This document shows positions 27,565 through 36,172 of a stretch of DNA of 64,000 nt, piece by piece (positions within the stretch are counted from its first letter, which is position 1; each line of letters begins with the position of its first letter). Source of the stretch: JAYQKL01 sp038142705 (GTDB lineage Bacteria > Pseudomonadota > Alphaproteobacteria > RS24); NCBI GenBank assembly GCA_965217015.1, contig OZ244224.1, positions 868,001 to 932,000 on the forward strand. The letters run 5' to 3'. The notes beneath the pieces were generated by a model. That model did no database searches. It had not been told where the DNA came from and saw only the letters and a list, made by a program, of their open reading frames with translations. The position numbers were made by a program, and so were the translations under genes.

Positions 27565-28767
27565 TTAGCTTAAGCTGGCCGTGAAACGCTGGATACGGCT
27601 GCAAGCTTCTTTCAGATTTTCATCAGATGTTGCATATGAAATCCGGAAGAAAGGTGACAGCCCAAACGCCGCGCCATGCACAACAGCCACACCTTCAGCC
27701 TCAAGCAAGGCCGTCGCAAAATCTTCATCAGAAGAGATGTGCGTCCCATTGGGTGTGGTTTTACCGATACAGCCCGCACATGATGGATAGACATAAAACG
27801 CCCCCTCTGGTGTCAGGCAATCAATGCCTTGTGCGGCATTGAGCATATCCACCACCAAATCACGGCGACTTTTGAACACCGCATTCCGCTCTGCAATAAA
27901 GTCTTGTGGCCCATTCAAAGCTTCGACAGAAGCATATTGGCTAATCGAAGTTGGGTTTGATGTTGATTGCGACTGGATTTTTCGCATCGCGCCAATCAGT
28001 TCGGTTGGCCCTGCGCAATAGCCAATCCGCCACCCTGTCATGGCATAGGCTTTCGACACGCCATTCATGGTCAGCGTGCGGTCATAAAGCTGCGGTTCAA
28101 CCTGTGCGGGTGTTGCGAATTGAAACCCATCATAAGTGAGATGCTCATACATATCATCGGTCAAAATCCAAACATGCGGATGTTTCAGCAAAACATCGGT
28201 CAGTTTTTTCAACTCATCAGCTGAATAAGCCGCGCCTGTCGGGTTTGAGGGTGAATTGAAAATAAACCATTTGGTTTTGTCTGTAATTGCAGCGTCAAGG
28301 TCTTCAGCCTGTAACTTAAACGCATCTTCGGCGCGGGTTTCCACAATCACGGGTGTCCCGCCCGCTAAATTCACAATATCCGGATAGCTGACCCAATAAG
28401 GCGCAGGGATAACCACCTCATCGCCAGCATTTAATGTCGCCATCATCGCATCATAAATCACCGGCTTACCACCTGGCGCGACAAAAACCTGTGAAGGTGT
28501 ATAGTCCAGCTCATTATCACGCTTAAATTTATCGCAAATAGCCTGCTTAAGCTCAGGGATACCATCAACGGCTGTATATTTGGTTTGGCCCTGTTCAATC
28601 GCCTGAATACCGGCCTGTTTGATATTATCAGGCGTGTCAAAATCAGGTTCGCCAGCGCCAAGCCCAATCACATCGCGGCCTGCTGCTTTTAATTCGCGCG
28701 CTTTGTCCGAAACCGCCATTGTGGCAGAGGGCTTCACGCGTGATAAACTGTCAGAAAGAAACGGCAT
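27565..28767 (-). CDS. aspartate aminotransferase, class I PLP enzyme
   Basis: Pyridoxal-phosphate enzyme exchanging the amino group between aspartate and 2-oxoglutarate; related prephenate or other transaminase activity is possible in this subgroup. 400 residues, fold type I. GLGAGEPDFDTP is at the N terminus, NSPSNPTGAAYS marks the cofactor-binding Asn near residue 172, and the Schiff-base Lys is in NGVSKAYAMTGWR near residue 235. The C-terminal FRISYATS supplies the substrate-carboxylate Arg. These features fit the type Ib aspartate aminotransferases common in Alphaproteobacteria (aatA/aspC). The start is supported by AAGGGG eight bases upstream of the ATG. Confidence 0.93.
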   Translation of the reverse strand: MPFLSDSLSRVKPSATMAVSDKARELKAAGRDVIGLGAGEPDFDTPDNIKQAGIQAIEQGQTKYTAVDGIPELKQAICDKFKRDNELDYTPSQVFVAPGGKPVIYDAMMATLNAGDEVVIPAPYWVSYPDIVNLAGGTPVIVETRAEDAFKLQAEDLDAAITDKTKWFIFNSPSNPTGAAYSADELKKLTDVLLKHPHVWILTDDMYEHLTYDGFQFATPAQVEPQLYDRTLTMNGVSKAYAMTGWRIGYCAGPTELIGAMRKIQSQSTSNPTSISQYASVEALNGPQDFIAERNAVFKSRRDLVVDMLNAAQGIDCLTPEGAFYVYPSCAGCIGKTTPNGTHISSDEDFATALLEAEGVAVVHGAAFGLSPFFRISYATSDENLKEACSRIQRFTASLS

Positions 28768-28966
28768 TTACATTACCCCTTATCTATTACGGCTCGAAAA
28801 TACTGCCAAGCCCCTTAGGACGCAAGCCAATAAGCTGTAAATTGAAGGTTTTTTTAAGAAAAAATACAAAAATCAGGCAATGCCCTCTCAGCTCGGCCGA
28901 TACAGACCGCTCTGTCACTTATGTGGCCATCATCGCGGGTTTTCTATGATTATTTTCAGATTTAAC

Positions 28967-28995
28967 TTAGCAAATTATTTCCCTGCGTCTATATT
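28967..28995 (+). promoter_or_regulatory. sigma70-like promoter directly upstream of uvrB
   Basis: TTAGCA (28967-28972), 17-base spacer, TATATT (28990-28995). The expected transcription start, about seven bases after the -10, falls on or next to the uvrB ATG at 29002, implying a leaderless or near-leaderless message. I looked for the alphaproteobacterial LexA box (GTTC-N7-GTTC) here and did not see one. Confidence 0.5.
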
Positions 28996-29001
28996 CTCAC
29001 T

Positions 29002-31275
29002 ATGTCGCAAAATGAAGACAGTTTAACAGGTCGCAAACCGCTTGCCCCAATTCAAGAGCCGGGCATGCGCGAGGGTATGCCTATTGAGTTTACCCCGCAT
29101 CGGCCCGTGCGCCCTGAAAAAATTGAACAAGGTAAGCGCTTTGAAATTGCGTCTGACTTTCAACCTGCAGGCGATCAACCCGCCGCGATACAAGAATTAT
29201 GCGACGGCATAGCAGCGCAGGAGAAAGATCAGGTTTTATTGGGGGTGACGGGTTCTGGTAAGACCTTCACCATGGCCAATATTATCCAAAAATGCCAGCG
29301 GCCTGCGCTGATTTTAGCACCCAACAAAACCCTCGCCGCCCAATTATATGGCGAGTTCAAAGCTTTTTTTCCCAATAATGCGGTTGAATATTTTGTTTCC
29401 TATTATGATTATTACCAGCCTGAAGCCTATGTGCCGCGCTCGGATACTTACATCGAAAAAGAAAGCAGTATAAATGAGCAGATAGACCGCCTGCGTCACT
29501 CAGCGACCCGCTCTTTGCTGGAGCGCGAAGATGTCATTATCGTTTCTTCTGTTTCTTGTATTTATGGCATTGGCTCAGTTGAGACCTATACTGAAATGAC
29601 TTTTGATGTGTCTGTTGGCGGCACATTGCCGCGTGAAACCTTGCTGGCCGATTTGGTTGCCCTGCAATATACACGCAATGATATTGCCTTTGCACGCGGC
29701 GATTTTAGGGTGCGCGGTGATGTGATTGAACTGTTCCCCGCCCACTATGAAGACCGCGCATGGCGCATTGAGCTATTTGGCGATGAGGTCGATGCCATCA
29801 CCGAATTTGACCCATTGACTGGACAAAAAACAGGCGACCTAGAGACCATTCGGATTTATGCCAATAGCCATTATGTAACCCCGCGCCCGACATTGCAGCA
29901 AGCCGTTGAAGAAATTAAAAAAGAGCTTAAAACGCGTATTGCTGAATTTGACGCAGCGGGGCGGATATTAGAAGCACAGCGCATTGAACAGCGCACCCAG
30001 TTTGATATTGAAATGCTGACGGCGACAGGCAGTTGTCAGGGGATTGAGAATTATTCACGCTATTTGACCGCCCGCAAGCCCGGTGAACCACCGCCTACTT
30101 TATTTGAGTATTTACCCGATAATTGCCTGCTTTTTACAGATGAAAGCCATGTTACCGTGCCGCAAATTGGCGGTATGTTTCGGGGTGACTTCAAACGAAA
30201 ATCCACACTGGCCGAGCATGGTTTCCGGTTACCAAGTTGCGCAGATAATCGCCCATTGCGCTTTGAAGAGTGGGACGCGATGCGCCCACAAACCGTTCAT
30301 GTATCCGCCACACCAGGCCCTTGGGAAATGGAGCGCACAGGCGGCGTGTTTACGGAACAGGTTATTCGCCCAACAGGCTTGATTGACCCTGTGTGCGAAG
30401 TGCGCCCTGCCCGCACCCAAGTGGACGACCTGATTGCTGAGTGCCATGAGATTACCAAACAAAACAAACGCGTGCTGGTAACAACCTTAACCAAAAAAAT
30501 GGCAGAGGACTTAACCGAATATATGCATGAGCAGGGTTTGCGCGTGCGCTATATGCATTCGGATATTGATACATTGGAGCGCATTGAAATTGTCCGCGAT
30601 TTAAGACTTGGCGCCTATGATATTTTGGTTGGCATCAACCTTTTGCGCGAGGGTTTAGATATTCCTGAATGCGCATTGGTCGCCATATTAGATGCTGATA
30701 AGGAAGGGTTTTTGCGCTCAGAAACTTCGCTTATCCAAACCATTGGCCGCGCAGCGCGAAATATTGATGGGCGCGTCTTGTTGTATGCGGATAAAATGAC
30801 AGGCTCGATGGAGCGCGCGCTTGGCGAAACAGAGCGGCGGCGCAAAAAACAACAAGACTATAATCTCGCCCATAATATTACGCCTGTATCTGTGACGAAA
30901 AATATTGAAGATATTTTGGAAAATATTGCCGATGGTGAGAGTCACGAGGCTGGGCCTTACCAAATTCGCGATGGGGCGATGGCGCATGGTATGGCTGAAG
31001 CGCCTGCGCAACCGCTGGCAGGCGATAATATGCGCAAATATATTACGGCTCTGGAAAAAGAAATGCATCAGGCGGCGGAAGATTTAGAATTTGAAACCGC
31101 GGCACGCTTGCGTGATGAAATCAAGCGGTTGCAAGAAACCGAACTCGCCATTGCTGATGACCCCTTGGCGCGTCAAAGCGCAGTGGAAGCGCGGATTGCC
31201 GATAAAAATGGCGGCAAAACACCAAGCAAAAGCGCACATAAACCCAAAAAACGCAAAATGCGGCGCGGGGTTTAA
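29002..31275 (+). CDS. uvrB: UvrABC excinuclease subunit UvrB
   Basis: Damage-verification helicase of nucleotide excision repair; it receives DNA lesions from UvrA and positions UvrC. 757 residues, longer than E. coli UvrB (673), with about 45 extra residues at the N terminus and a basic tail. Walker A is GVTGSGKTFTMA near residue 85. The beta-hairpin that clamps one DNA strand is in YYDYYQPEAYVPRSDTYIEK. Helicase motif VI is QTIGRAARNIDGRV. The C-terminal UVR coiled coil that contacts UvrC is LEKEMHQAAEDLEFETAA near residue 690. The first ATG has no ribosome site; ATGs at 29065 or 29077 are alternatives that match the family length better. Confidence 0.96.
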   Translation: MSQNEDSLTGRKPLAPIQEPGMREGMPIEFTPHRPVRPEKIEQGKRFEIASDFQPAGDQPAAIQELCDGIAAQEKDQVLLGVTGSGKTFTMANIIQKCQRPALILAPNKTLAAQLYGEFKAFFPNNAVEYFVSYYDYYQPEAYVPRSDTYIEKESSINEQIDRLRHSATRSLLEREDVIIVSSVSCIYGIGSVETYTEMTFDVSVGGTLPRETLLADLVALQYTRNDIAFARGDFRVRGDVIELFPAHYEDRAWRIELFGDEVDAITEFDPLTGQKTGDLETIRIYANSHYVTPRPTLQQAVEEIKKELKTRIAEFDAAGRILEAQRIEQRTQFDIEMLTATGSCQGIENYSRYLTARKPGEPPPTLFEYLPDNCLLFTDESHVTVPQIGGMFRGDFKRKSTLAEHGFRLPSCADNRPLRFEEWDAMRPQTVHVSATPGPWEMERTGGVFTEQVIRPTGLIDPVCEVRPARTQVDDLIAECHEITKQNKRVLVTTLTKKMAEDLTEYMHEQGLRVRYMHSDIDTLERIEIVRDLRLGAYDILVGINLLREGLDIPECALVAILDADKEGFLRSETSLIQTIGRAARNIDGRVLLYADKMTGSMERALGETERRRKKQQDYNLAHNITPVSVTKNIEDILENIADGESHEAGPYQIRDGAMAHGMAEAPAQPLAGDNMRKYITALEKEMHQAAEDLEFETAARLRDEIKRLQETELAIADDPLARQSAVEARIADKNGGKTPSKSAHKPKKRKMRRGV

Positions 31276-31369
31276 ATCCGCCTCTCACACATATTTGCGG
31301 GTTATAAACTCTGGCATTTCTGAGTGAGAATACGCTAGACTGGTCTAAATCAATAGTCGGGAGGCACCA

Positions 31370-31822
31370 ATGAAACCTTTTCCACCAGTCTTACTCGCCA
31401 TTTCCATGCTGCTTGTTTATTTGCTTTCACGCGCAGCCACACAGACAAATCTGGGGCCTGTTTATGACATAGCCGCATTATTTTATATCGGCTGGGGGCT
31501 GGTTGTTTTTGGGGTGGTGAGTATTCTTGCGATGATTAGAAAGTTCAAAAATAATGACACAACCGTCTTGCCAAATGGCATGCCAACACAGCTTATGACT
31601 GACGGGATTTACGCTTACAGCCGCAATCCGATATATGTTTTTATGGTCATCGCGCTACTTGGAGTTGTCATGATCAATGGCGCACTGATTGGCCTGACTG
31701 TTGTTCCGGTCTTTATCGCGCTCGTGCAAACGCTTTGGATTTCTTTTGAAGAGGCGCAGCTTGAAAAAGCCTTTGGGCAAGCATATTTGGACTATAAAGC
31801 CAAAGTCAGAAGCTGGATTTAA
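31370..31822 (+). CDS. isoprenylcysteine/phospholipid methyltransferase-like membrane protein
   Basis: A 150-residue membrane protein of the ICMT/PEMT-like methyltransferase group. Hydrophobic segments lie at about residues 5-23, 33-55 and a long re-entrant pair at 88-122. The C-terminal half has the family pattern GIYAYSRNPIYVFM, then FEEAQLEKAFGQAYLDYKAKVRSW, which forms the SAM pocket. Bacterial members methylate unknown lipid or small-molecule substrates; protein prenylation is not expected. Good ribosome site GGGAGG. The stop overlaps the stop of the convergent photolyase-like gene by four bases. It sits between uvrB and the retinal operon but on the opposite strand to the latter. Confidence 0.8.
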   Translation: MKPFPPVLLAISMLLVYLLSRAATQTNLGPVYDIAALFYIGWGLVVFGVVSILAMIRKFKNNDTTVLPNGMPTQLMTDGIYAYSRNPIYVFMVIALLGVVMINGALIGLTVVPVFIALVQTLWISFEEAQLEKAFGQAYLDYKAKVRSWI

Positions 31823-32253
31823 GCCCCAATCCCATTCACCTTAAAAGCCGCTTTTTTTGCCTTGTTCCAATATTTAAAGAACCGGCGTAAATCTGGCACA
31901 TTATCTAAATGAACAAAGGCCTCATCTGGCACGCAATGGGTTTCACAATTTTCAGGCAAATTATCAAAGCGCGCTTTTAATAACGGGTTGGGTGAGGCTG
32001 GCATAAATATCTCATCAATATCATCGCGCGCGCACAAAGCGGCTAAAACAATATCAAAATCTCCATGATATATATCCACTTGCATGTCGCAGAGTGTTTC
32101 ATAAATAAAAACCTGACGCTTCAGCCCGCAGTGATTTTTGGCGAAATAATCTGAATCCCAAATAAAGGCAATTTGCGCCCCCTCATCTGCCCGATAAAAA
32201 ACCGGATGGTCTAAGCGCAAGGCGTCTTCATGTAATAAAATTAACTGGCTCAT
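31819..32253 (-). CDS. photolyase/cryptochrome alpha/beta (antenna) domain as a separate protein
   Basis: A 144-residue protein that aligns by eye with the N-terminal Rossmann-like domain of DNA photolyases, which holds the antenna pigment in full-length enzymes. It starts with LILLHEDALRLDHPVF (photolyases: RQDLRLHDN...), then IAFIWDSDYF. A helix-strand pair with DMQVDIYHGDFDIVLAAL (the second-strand region) follows, then IDEIFMPA, and finally PDLRRFFKYWNKAKKAAF, matching the conserved helix near the end of the domain. It contains no FAD domain; that is the preceding gene, with which it shares an ATGA overlap. The order is thus reversed relative to a normal photolyase. Assembly of the two proteins into one enzyme is inference. 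Confidence 0.75.
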   Translation of the reverse strand: MSQLILLHEDALRLDHPVFYRADEGAQIAFIWDSDYFAKNHCGLKRQVFIYETLCDMQVDIYHGDFDIVLAALCARDDIDEIFMPASPNPLLKARFDNLPENCETHCVPDEAFVHLDNVPDLRRFFKYWNKAKKAAFKVNGIGA

Positions 32254-33056
32254 GATAAATCCATATAAGGAAAAAGCTTCTCAGCAAGCGCTTCATAAGA
32301 TGCGGCCAAGGGTAAATTATGTTTGGGGTGGGTGTTCACATCAGGGCCTGAGAATTTCTCAACATTATCTAAATTAAAGAAATAAGGCTTATTGCTGAAA
32401 GTGCTGGCCACCCATTGCCAAGATAAATTATTGCTCGCCGGGTCCGCATCAATCAAATGCTGCAAAAACCATGTCGCGCCTGCCTGCCATTTCACGCGGC
32501 GCCAATGCACAATATAAGCCGCTAAATACATGCGCGCATGATTGTGCAAATAGCCTGTGGTGGTCAATTCATGAATAAAATGGTCGAGGCAAGCCACCCC
32601 TGTTTCGCCCGCCTGTATATCTTGCGGTAAATCATCAGCATAATCTTGCGCTTGGAAACCGGTTTTATAAGACTCTATATCGCGCCATAAATCCTGTGGC
32701 CTGATATCATAAATGCGTTGCCAAAAATCTCGCCAGCCAAGTTCTTGAATGAATTTCTCAATTTTTTTGGGCTCATCAATCTGCGCCAGCGCATGATTGC
32801 GCACTTGGTTAAGGCTCACCAGCCCATGACGAATATAAGCGGATAAGCGCGTCACAGCGCCGTCTAAATGATTACGGCTTTGGCAATAAGCGATTGGGTC
32901 AATATGTTCCAAACGCGCTTGCGCCGCCTCCGCACTGCCCATATAGGGGCTGATATGGCCTTCTTCATGCGCCGCACCACCAGCTAAACCAGCAACGAAT
33001 TCTGCCAGCTCCTCTCGGTTTTGAAAGGTTTTAGGTAAAGGTTTCAAATCGTTCAT
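32250..33056 (-). CDS. stand-alone FAD-binding domain of DNA photolyase/cryptochrome
   Basis: About 268 residues matching only the helical FAD domain of photolyases, which use light energy captured by FADH- to split pyrimidine dimers. Key family positions are kept: TRLSAYIRHG (FAD phosphate contact), QELGWRDFWQRIY (active-site Glu and Trp), GYLHNHARM (Asn near flavin N5 and Met), VKWQAGATWFLQHLIDADPASNNLSWQW (two Trp of the electron chain; described here by its ends VKWQ and SWQW). The lack of the alpha/beta domain is made up by the next gene, coupled by ATGA. Of two adjacent ATGs I use 33056, better spaced from GGCGG. It begins 65 bases after idi on the same strand, so it probably belongs to the retinal operon. 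Repair or light-signalling role both possible. Confidence 0.85.
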   Translation of the reverse strand: MNDLKPLPKTFQNREELAEFVAGLAGGAAHEEGHISPYMGSAEAAQARLEHIDPIAYCQSRNHLDGAVTRLSAYIRHGLVSLNQVRNHALAQIDEPKKIEKFIQELGWRDFWQRIYDIRPQDLWRDIESYKTGFQAQDYADDLPQDIQAGETGVACLDHFIHELTTTGYLHNHARMYLAAYIVHWRRVKWQAGATWFLQHLIDADPASNNLSWQWVASTFSNKPYFFNLDNVEKFSGPDVNTHPKHNLPLAASYEALAEKLFPYMDLS

Positions 33057-33121
33057 CATATCCGCCAGTCAAATAACTTATGGCAGACATAGCGCTTCAA
33101 ATGAGAAAAGCAACAAACCGC

Positions 33122-34171
33122 TTAAGGCAAAACCTTGCCATCAATTTGCGGGATTGACGCAATGGTTTTCGCGCCGCTTAAAAACAAAGCCAGCCGGATT
33201 TGTGTCTGCCAGCGCGCAACCATATCATCTAAAGCCTCACTGATAGCGGCCTCGTCAGTTTCTGGCCGGTTCATCACTGTCTGCAAAAAAGGATAGGCAG
33301 CAGCGCATAAATCCGCACCCAGCCAAATGGCCTTTACCACATCAAGCCCATGCCGCACCCCACCAGAGGCAATCAGGGTCATATCCTTAAACCGCCCGCG
33401 CCCAGCATGTATCGCCTGCACAGCATCAACTGTCGAAATGCCCCATTCTGCAAAGGGCGCATATATTTCCGCCTGCGCTGGTGATAGGCGTGCTTGTTCA
33501 ATTTGCGTCCAGTTTGTGCCACCCAAACCTGCGACATCAAAATATCGCACCCCACAAGCATATAATTGCTCAACAACATAAGCCGATAGTCCTGCCCCCA
33601 CTTCTTTTACCATGACAGGGCATGACAGGTTTTGCACCAATGCATGAATGGCCGCCTTTAAGCCCTGCCAATTTTGCCCACCTTCGGGCTGCACCGCCTC
33701 TTGCAATGGATTGAGGTGGATAAACAGCGCGTCTGCCTGCAACATATCCACGGCGGCTTGTGCCATATCCAGCCCATTTTTTTCCAATAATTGTAAACCG
33801 CCAATATTGGCAATCAGCGGCACGGTTTTGGCAAAATCGCGCAAATCCGACCCCTGCCCTTGCATAATAGCAGCGCGTTGCGAGCCAACCGCCAGCGGCA
33901 AACCATGCCTTTGTGCCATGTGCGCAAGATGACGGTTAATAGCCTCACCGCGGGGTGTCCCGCCAGTCATCGCACCAATCAGCAAGGGCATGCTGACGGG
34001 CTTACCCAGAAACTGCGCAGAAATATCAACATCATGCATCGCCATTTCAGGCAAAGCCTGATGCGTTAACAACACACGGTCAAAACCAGTCGGGTTCGCT
34101 GATTGTAAGGCAGGGTTAAAAGCTAAATCTAAATGAGAGTCTTTACGCGCCTTAATATTATCATCACTCAT
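33122..34171 (-). CDS. fni: type 2 isopentenyl-diphosphate delta-isomerase
   Basis: FMN- and NADPH-dependent isomerase that converts isopentenyl diphosphate to dimethylallyl diphosphate, feeding carotenoid synthesis. 349 residues, TIM barrel. Features are RKDSHLDLAF at the N terminus, PLLIGAMTGGT, VGSQRAAI (FMN loop), PVMVKEVGAGLS, YFDVAGLGGTNWTQIE and a C-terminal ASGGVRHGLDVVKAIWLGAD phosphate-binding loop. The frame is open further upstream, but the ATG at 34171 has GAGG ten bases before it and gives the family N terminus. It overlaps the end of blh by eight bases. Placement in the crt operon is common in proteorhodopsin-bearing marine bacteria. Confidence 0.94.
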   Translation of the reverse strand: MSDDNIKARKDSHLDLAFNPALQSANPTGFDRVLLTHQALPEMAMHDVDISAQFLGKPVSMPLLIGAMTGGTPRGEAINRHLAHMAQRHGLPLAVGSQRAAIMQGQGSDLRDFAKTVPLIANIGGLQLLEKNGLDMAQAAVDMLQADALFIHLNPLQEAVQPEGGQNWQGLKAAIHALVQNLSCPVMVKEVGAGLSAYVVEQLYACGVRYFDVAGLGGTNWTQIEQARLSPAQAEIYAPFAEWGISTVDAVQAIHAGRGRFKDMTLIASGGVRHGLDVVKAIWLGADLCAAAYPFLQTVMNRPETDEAAISEALDDMVARWQTQIRLALFLSGAKTIASIPQIDGKVLP

Positions 34172-35003
34172 AAGACAATCCTCGAAACCAAACCCAAAGC
34201 GCATGCGCGCGATGTGGGAAAAAATCAATCAGCAGCATATGCGGCACGGTTAAAGCCGCCAATCCGATAAAAACCGTTCTGACCAGATTGGTTGTGTAAT
34301 CATAATCAGGCAAAATCAGCGCCGCACCCAATATCGCACTTATTGTCACAAACGAAATAACAAGAATGCTAATAACATCTAGACCCAATGCACCATTGAC
34401 ATCAACCAACCTATAAATGGACTTAAAGTGACGCAGTGAATGTATGGCGCAGAAATAAAAAGCAAACCCCCATAAAGGCGGCAAGACATAAAACAAAACC
34501 CCAAGCGTGGTGATTTCCACAAGCGGCCAGAATGTCAGCTGTTTTTTCATCAGCAAATGAAAAAGATAACCAGCTATACCCAGCACCCAAAGTGCCAATA
34601 AAAATTTGAGAAAATAGCCGATATATTCCGGTGGACCTTGCAGCAAGATTGCATATAGCTTGCTGGTTTGGCCCTGATGAAAGAAAGAAATAAACAACAC
34701 TACCGCGCTGCCATGTAAAAAACTACGAAAATAAAATAAAGGAAGCTGCTGATATATACGCGCATCACCACTGCCAAAATGGAAAATCGACAAAATCAAA
34801 AAGGCTAATAAACCAAGCATTGGAAAAACAATCCAAACCGCGACAACCATAATGGCGATAAGAATATAAAAGAAGAAAAATAAGGACTTTTGGAAAGAAC
34901 TATCTAATAAGTTTCGCCGCAGCATTAAAACACCATCTGCGGCGCCATGTGGTATCCCAAAAATCAAGATAATCATGAGCGGCAGTATCATGCTTTCAAA
35001 CAT
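34164..35003 (-). CDS. blh: Brp/Blh-type beta-carotene 15,15'-dioxygenase
   Basis: Integral-membrane non-heme iron enzyme that cleaves beta-carotene into two retinal molecules, the rhodopsin chromophore. 279 residues with seven or eight hydrophobic segments. The family's conserved histidines are all present: His19 (GIPHGAADG), His75 (IFHFGSGD), His188 and His192 (AIHSLRH) and His255 (TVPHMLL). The ATG overlaps the crtY stop (TAATG), and the 3' end overlaps idi, so it is embedded in the operon. This gene is what turns the carotenoid pathway into a retinal pathway. No opsin gene is in the window, so its product would serve a rhodopsin encoded elsewhere. Confidence 0.95.
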   Translation of the reverse strand: MFESMILPLMIILIFGIPHGAADGVLMLRRNLLDSSFQKSLFFFFYILIAIMVVAVWIVFPMLGLLAFLILSIFHFGSGDARIYQQLPLFYFRSFLHGSAVVLFISFFHQGQTSKLYAILLQGPPEYIGYFLKFLLALWVLGIAGYLFHLLMKKQLTFWPLVEITTLGVLFYVLPPLWGFAFYFCAIHSLRHFKSIYRLVDVNGALGLDVISILVISFVTISAILGAALILPDYDYTTNLVRTVFIGLAALTVPHMLLIDFFPHRAHALWVWFRGLSYE

Positions 35004-36172
35004 TACTTAATTGCCTTTTTGATAAACGGCCATTTAGGTACTGCCGCCATAAGCTTCAGCTTGGTCGCAACAGAGGAATGGCCGCGCATAAATTCTGCAA
35101 AATGGTCGCCCTGCATTTGCGCTGCCATTTTGTAAAATATCTGCGGTGCCTTTGCTGGATATTGCCTTAACACTTTCAAAAACACACTATCCATCCAATG
35201 TTCAAGCCGGTCTGTCATAGGCGCCGGCGAAATTTTTTCAACTGGCAAGCCGGCATGGAGCGATTGTTTGAAACTATCCACCAGCATATCTATTTGCGAC
35301 AAAATCTGCGCAAAAGCATACCCGCTCGACACGCGCAACGCATCGCCACTCATGCCAATCCCAATCGCATCATTACGCCAATGATTTTCCAGCCGAGCCA
35401 TTGGAATTATACCATCTTCTTTAGAGATGATTTCATAATCCTTATTTTTGTAATAGGTTTCCAGATAGTGCGCCATTTGCTCTTCATACCAGTTTTTTTC
35501 CTGCACATAAGGCGACAAGACCGTTGATTCAACCAGCGCCTGTGTTGAAGAGAATGGCAAAACATACATAAAATGTGTGCCCTTTTGCTGCGACACCCGA
35601 AAATCCATTAAAGAGATTTTATCTGGCTGCAAACAAGGCTCATTGAATTGGACATGCCAGCCATGAAAATGCTGCAACAAGGTTTCGCCAAAAAGTCGAT
35701 CAGGGACTTTGCCTGGCGTGCTGTTGAAAACAATATCAAACACCCCGTGCAATCCATTGCTCATAAAAATCTTTTTGCGGCTACCTTCACGCAAAATCTC
35801 AACAACTTTTGCCGTTTGAAAAATAATATTTTGTTTCGACTTCAGCTCGTCCCACAAACACCCCTCATAATCTTTGGCATTTAAGGCGCGATAAACATAC
35901 GCTTCCCCCGCCAAAATGGCTGTTTCCTGATTGCGAGACACGCCCCAGTTTCGCCAAGATTTTTTTGATAATTCGCGCGCAAGTTTCAAATAAGGCTCGC
36001 CCTTATCCCAAAACCCAAACACATGGTCGGCGCGCGCTTCAAGCGGGTCAATTAAGGTGATTTGTGTATTTTCAATTTCTTGCAGTTTATAGGCAAGCGT
36101 CAGCCCCGCAATCCCAGCACCGATAATCGCTATATTTTTAACATCAGAGTGAGGCGCATTAGCTTGTAACAT
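35003..36172 (-). CDS. crtY: lycopene beta-cyclase CrtY
   Basis: Flavoprotein that closes both ends of lycopene to beta-ionone rings, giving beta-carotene. About 389 residues. The N-terminal FAD Rossmann motif is IIGAGIAGLTLAYKL. It is followed by the cyclase motif DPLEARADHVFGFWD, where related CrtY proteins have DxxxxxDHTWSFWD. The central IPMARLENHWRND and GMSGDALRVSSGYAFA are the second FAD contact region. I choose the ATG at 36172 (AAGG upstream), which overlaps the crtB end by 14 bases, over in-frame ATGs further into crtB. Its stop shares a base with the blh start. Confidence 0.93.
   Translation of the reverse strand: MLQANAPHSDVKNIAIIGAGIAGLTLAYKLQEIENTQITLIDPLEARADHVFGFWDKGEPYLKLARELSKKSWRNWGVSRNQETAILAGEAYVYRALNAKDYEGCLWDELKSKQNIIFQTAKVVEILREGSRKKIFMSNGLHGVFDIVFNSTPGKVPDRLFGETLLQHFHGWHVQFNEPCLQPDKISLMDFRVSQQKGTHFMYVLPFSSTQALVESTVLSPYVQEKNWYEEQMAHYLETYYKNKDYEIISKEDGIIPMARLENHWRNDAIGIGMSGDALRVSSGYAFAQILSQIDMLVDSFKQSLHAGLPVEKISPAPMTDRLEHWMDSVFLKVLRQYPAKAPQIFYKMAAQMQGDHFAEFMRGHSSVATKLKLMAAVPKWPFIKKAIK

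Noticed and set aside
28768..29001. LexA box for uvrB
   Set aside because: I searched by eye for GTTC-N7-GTTC and GAAC forms and found none in the intergenic region.
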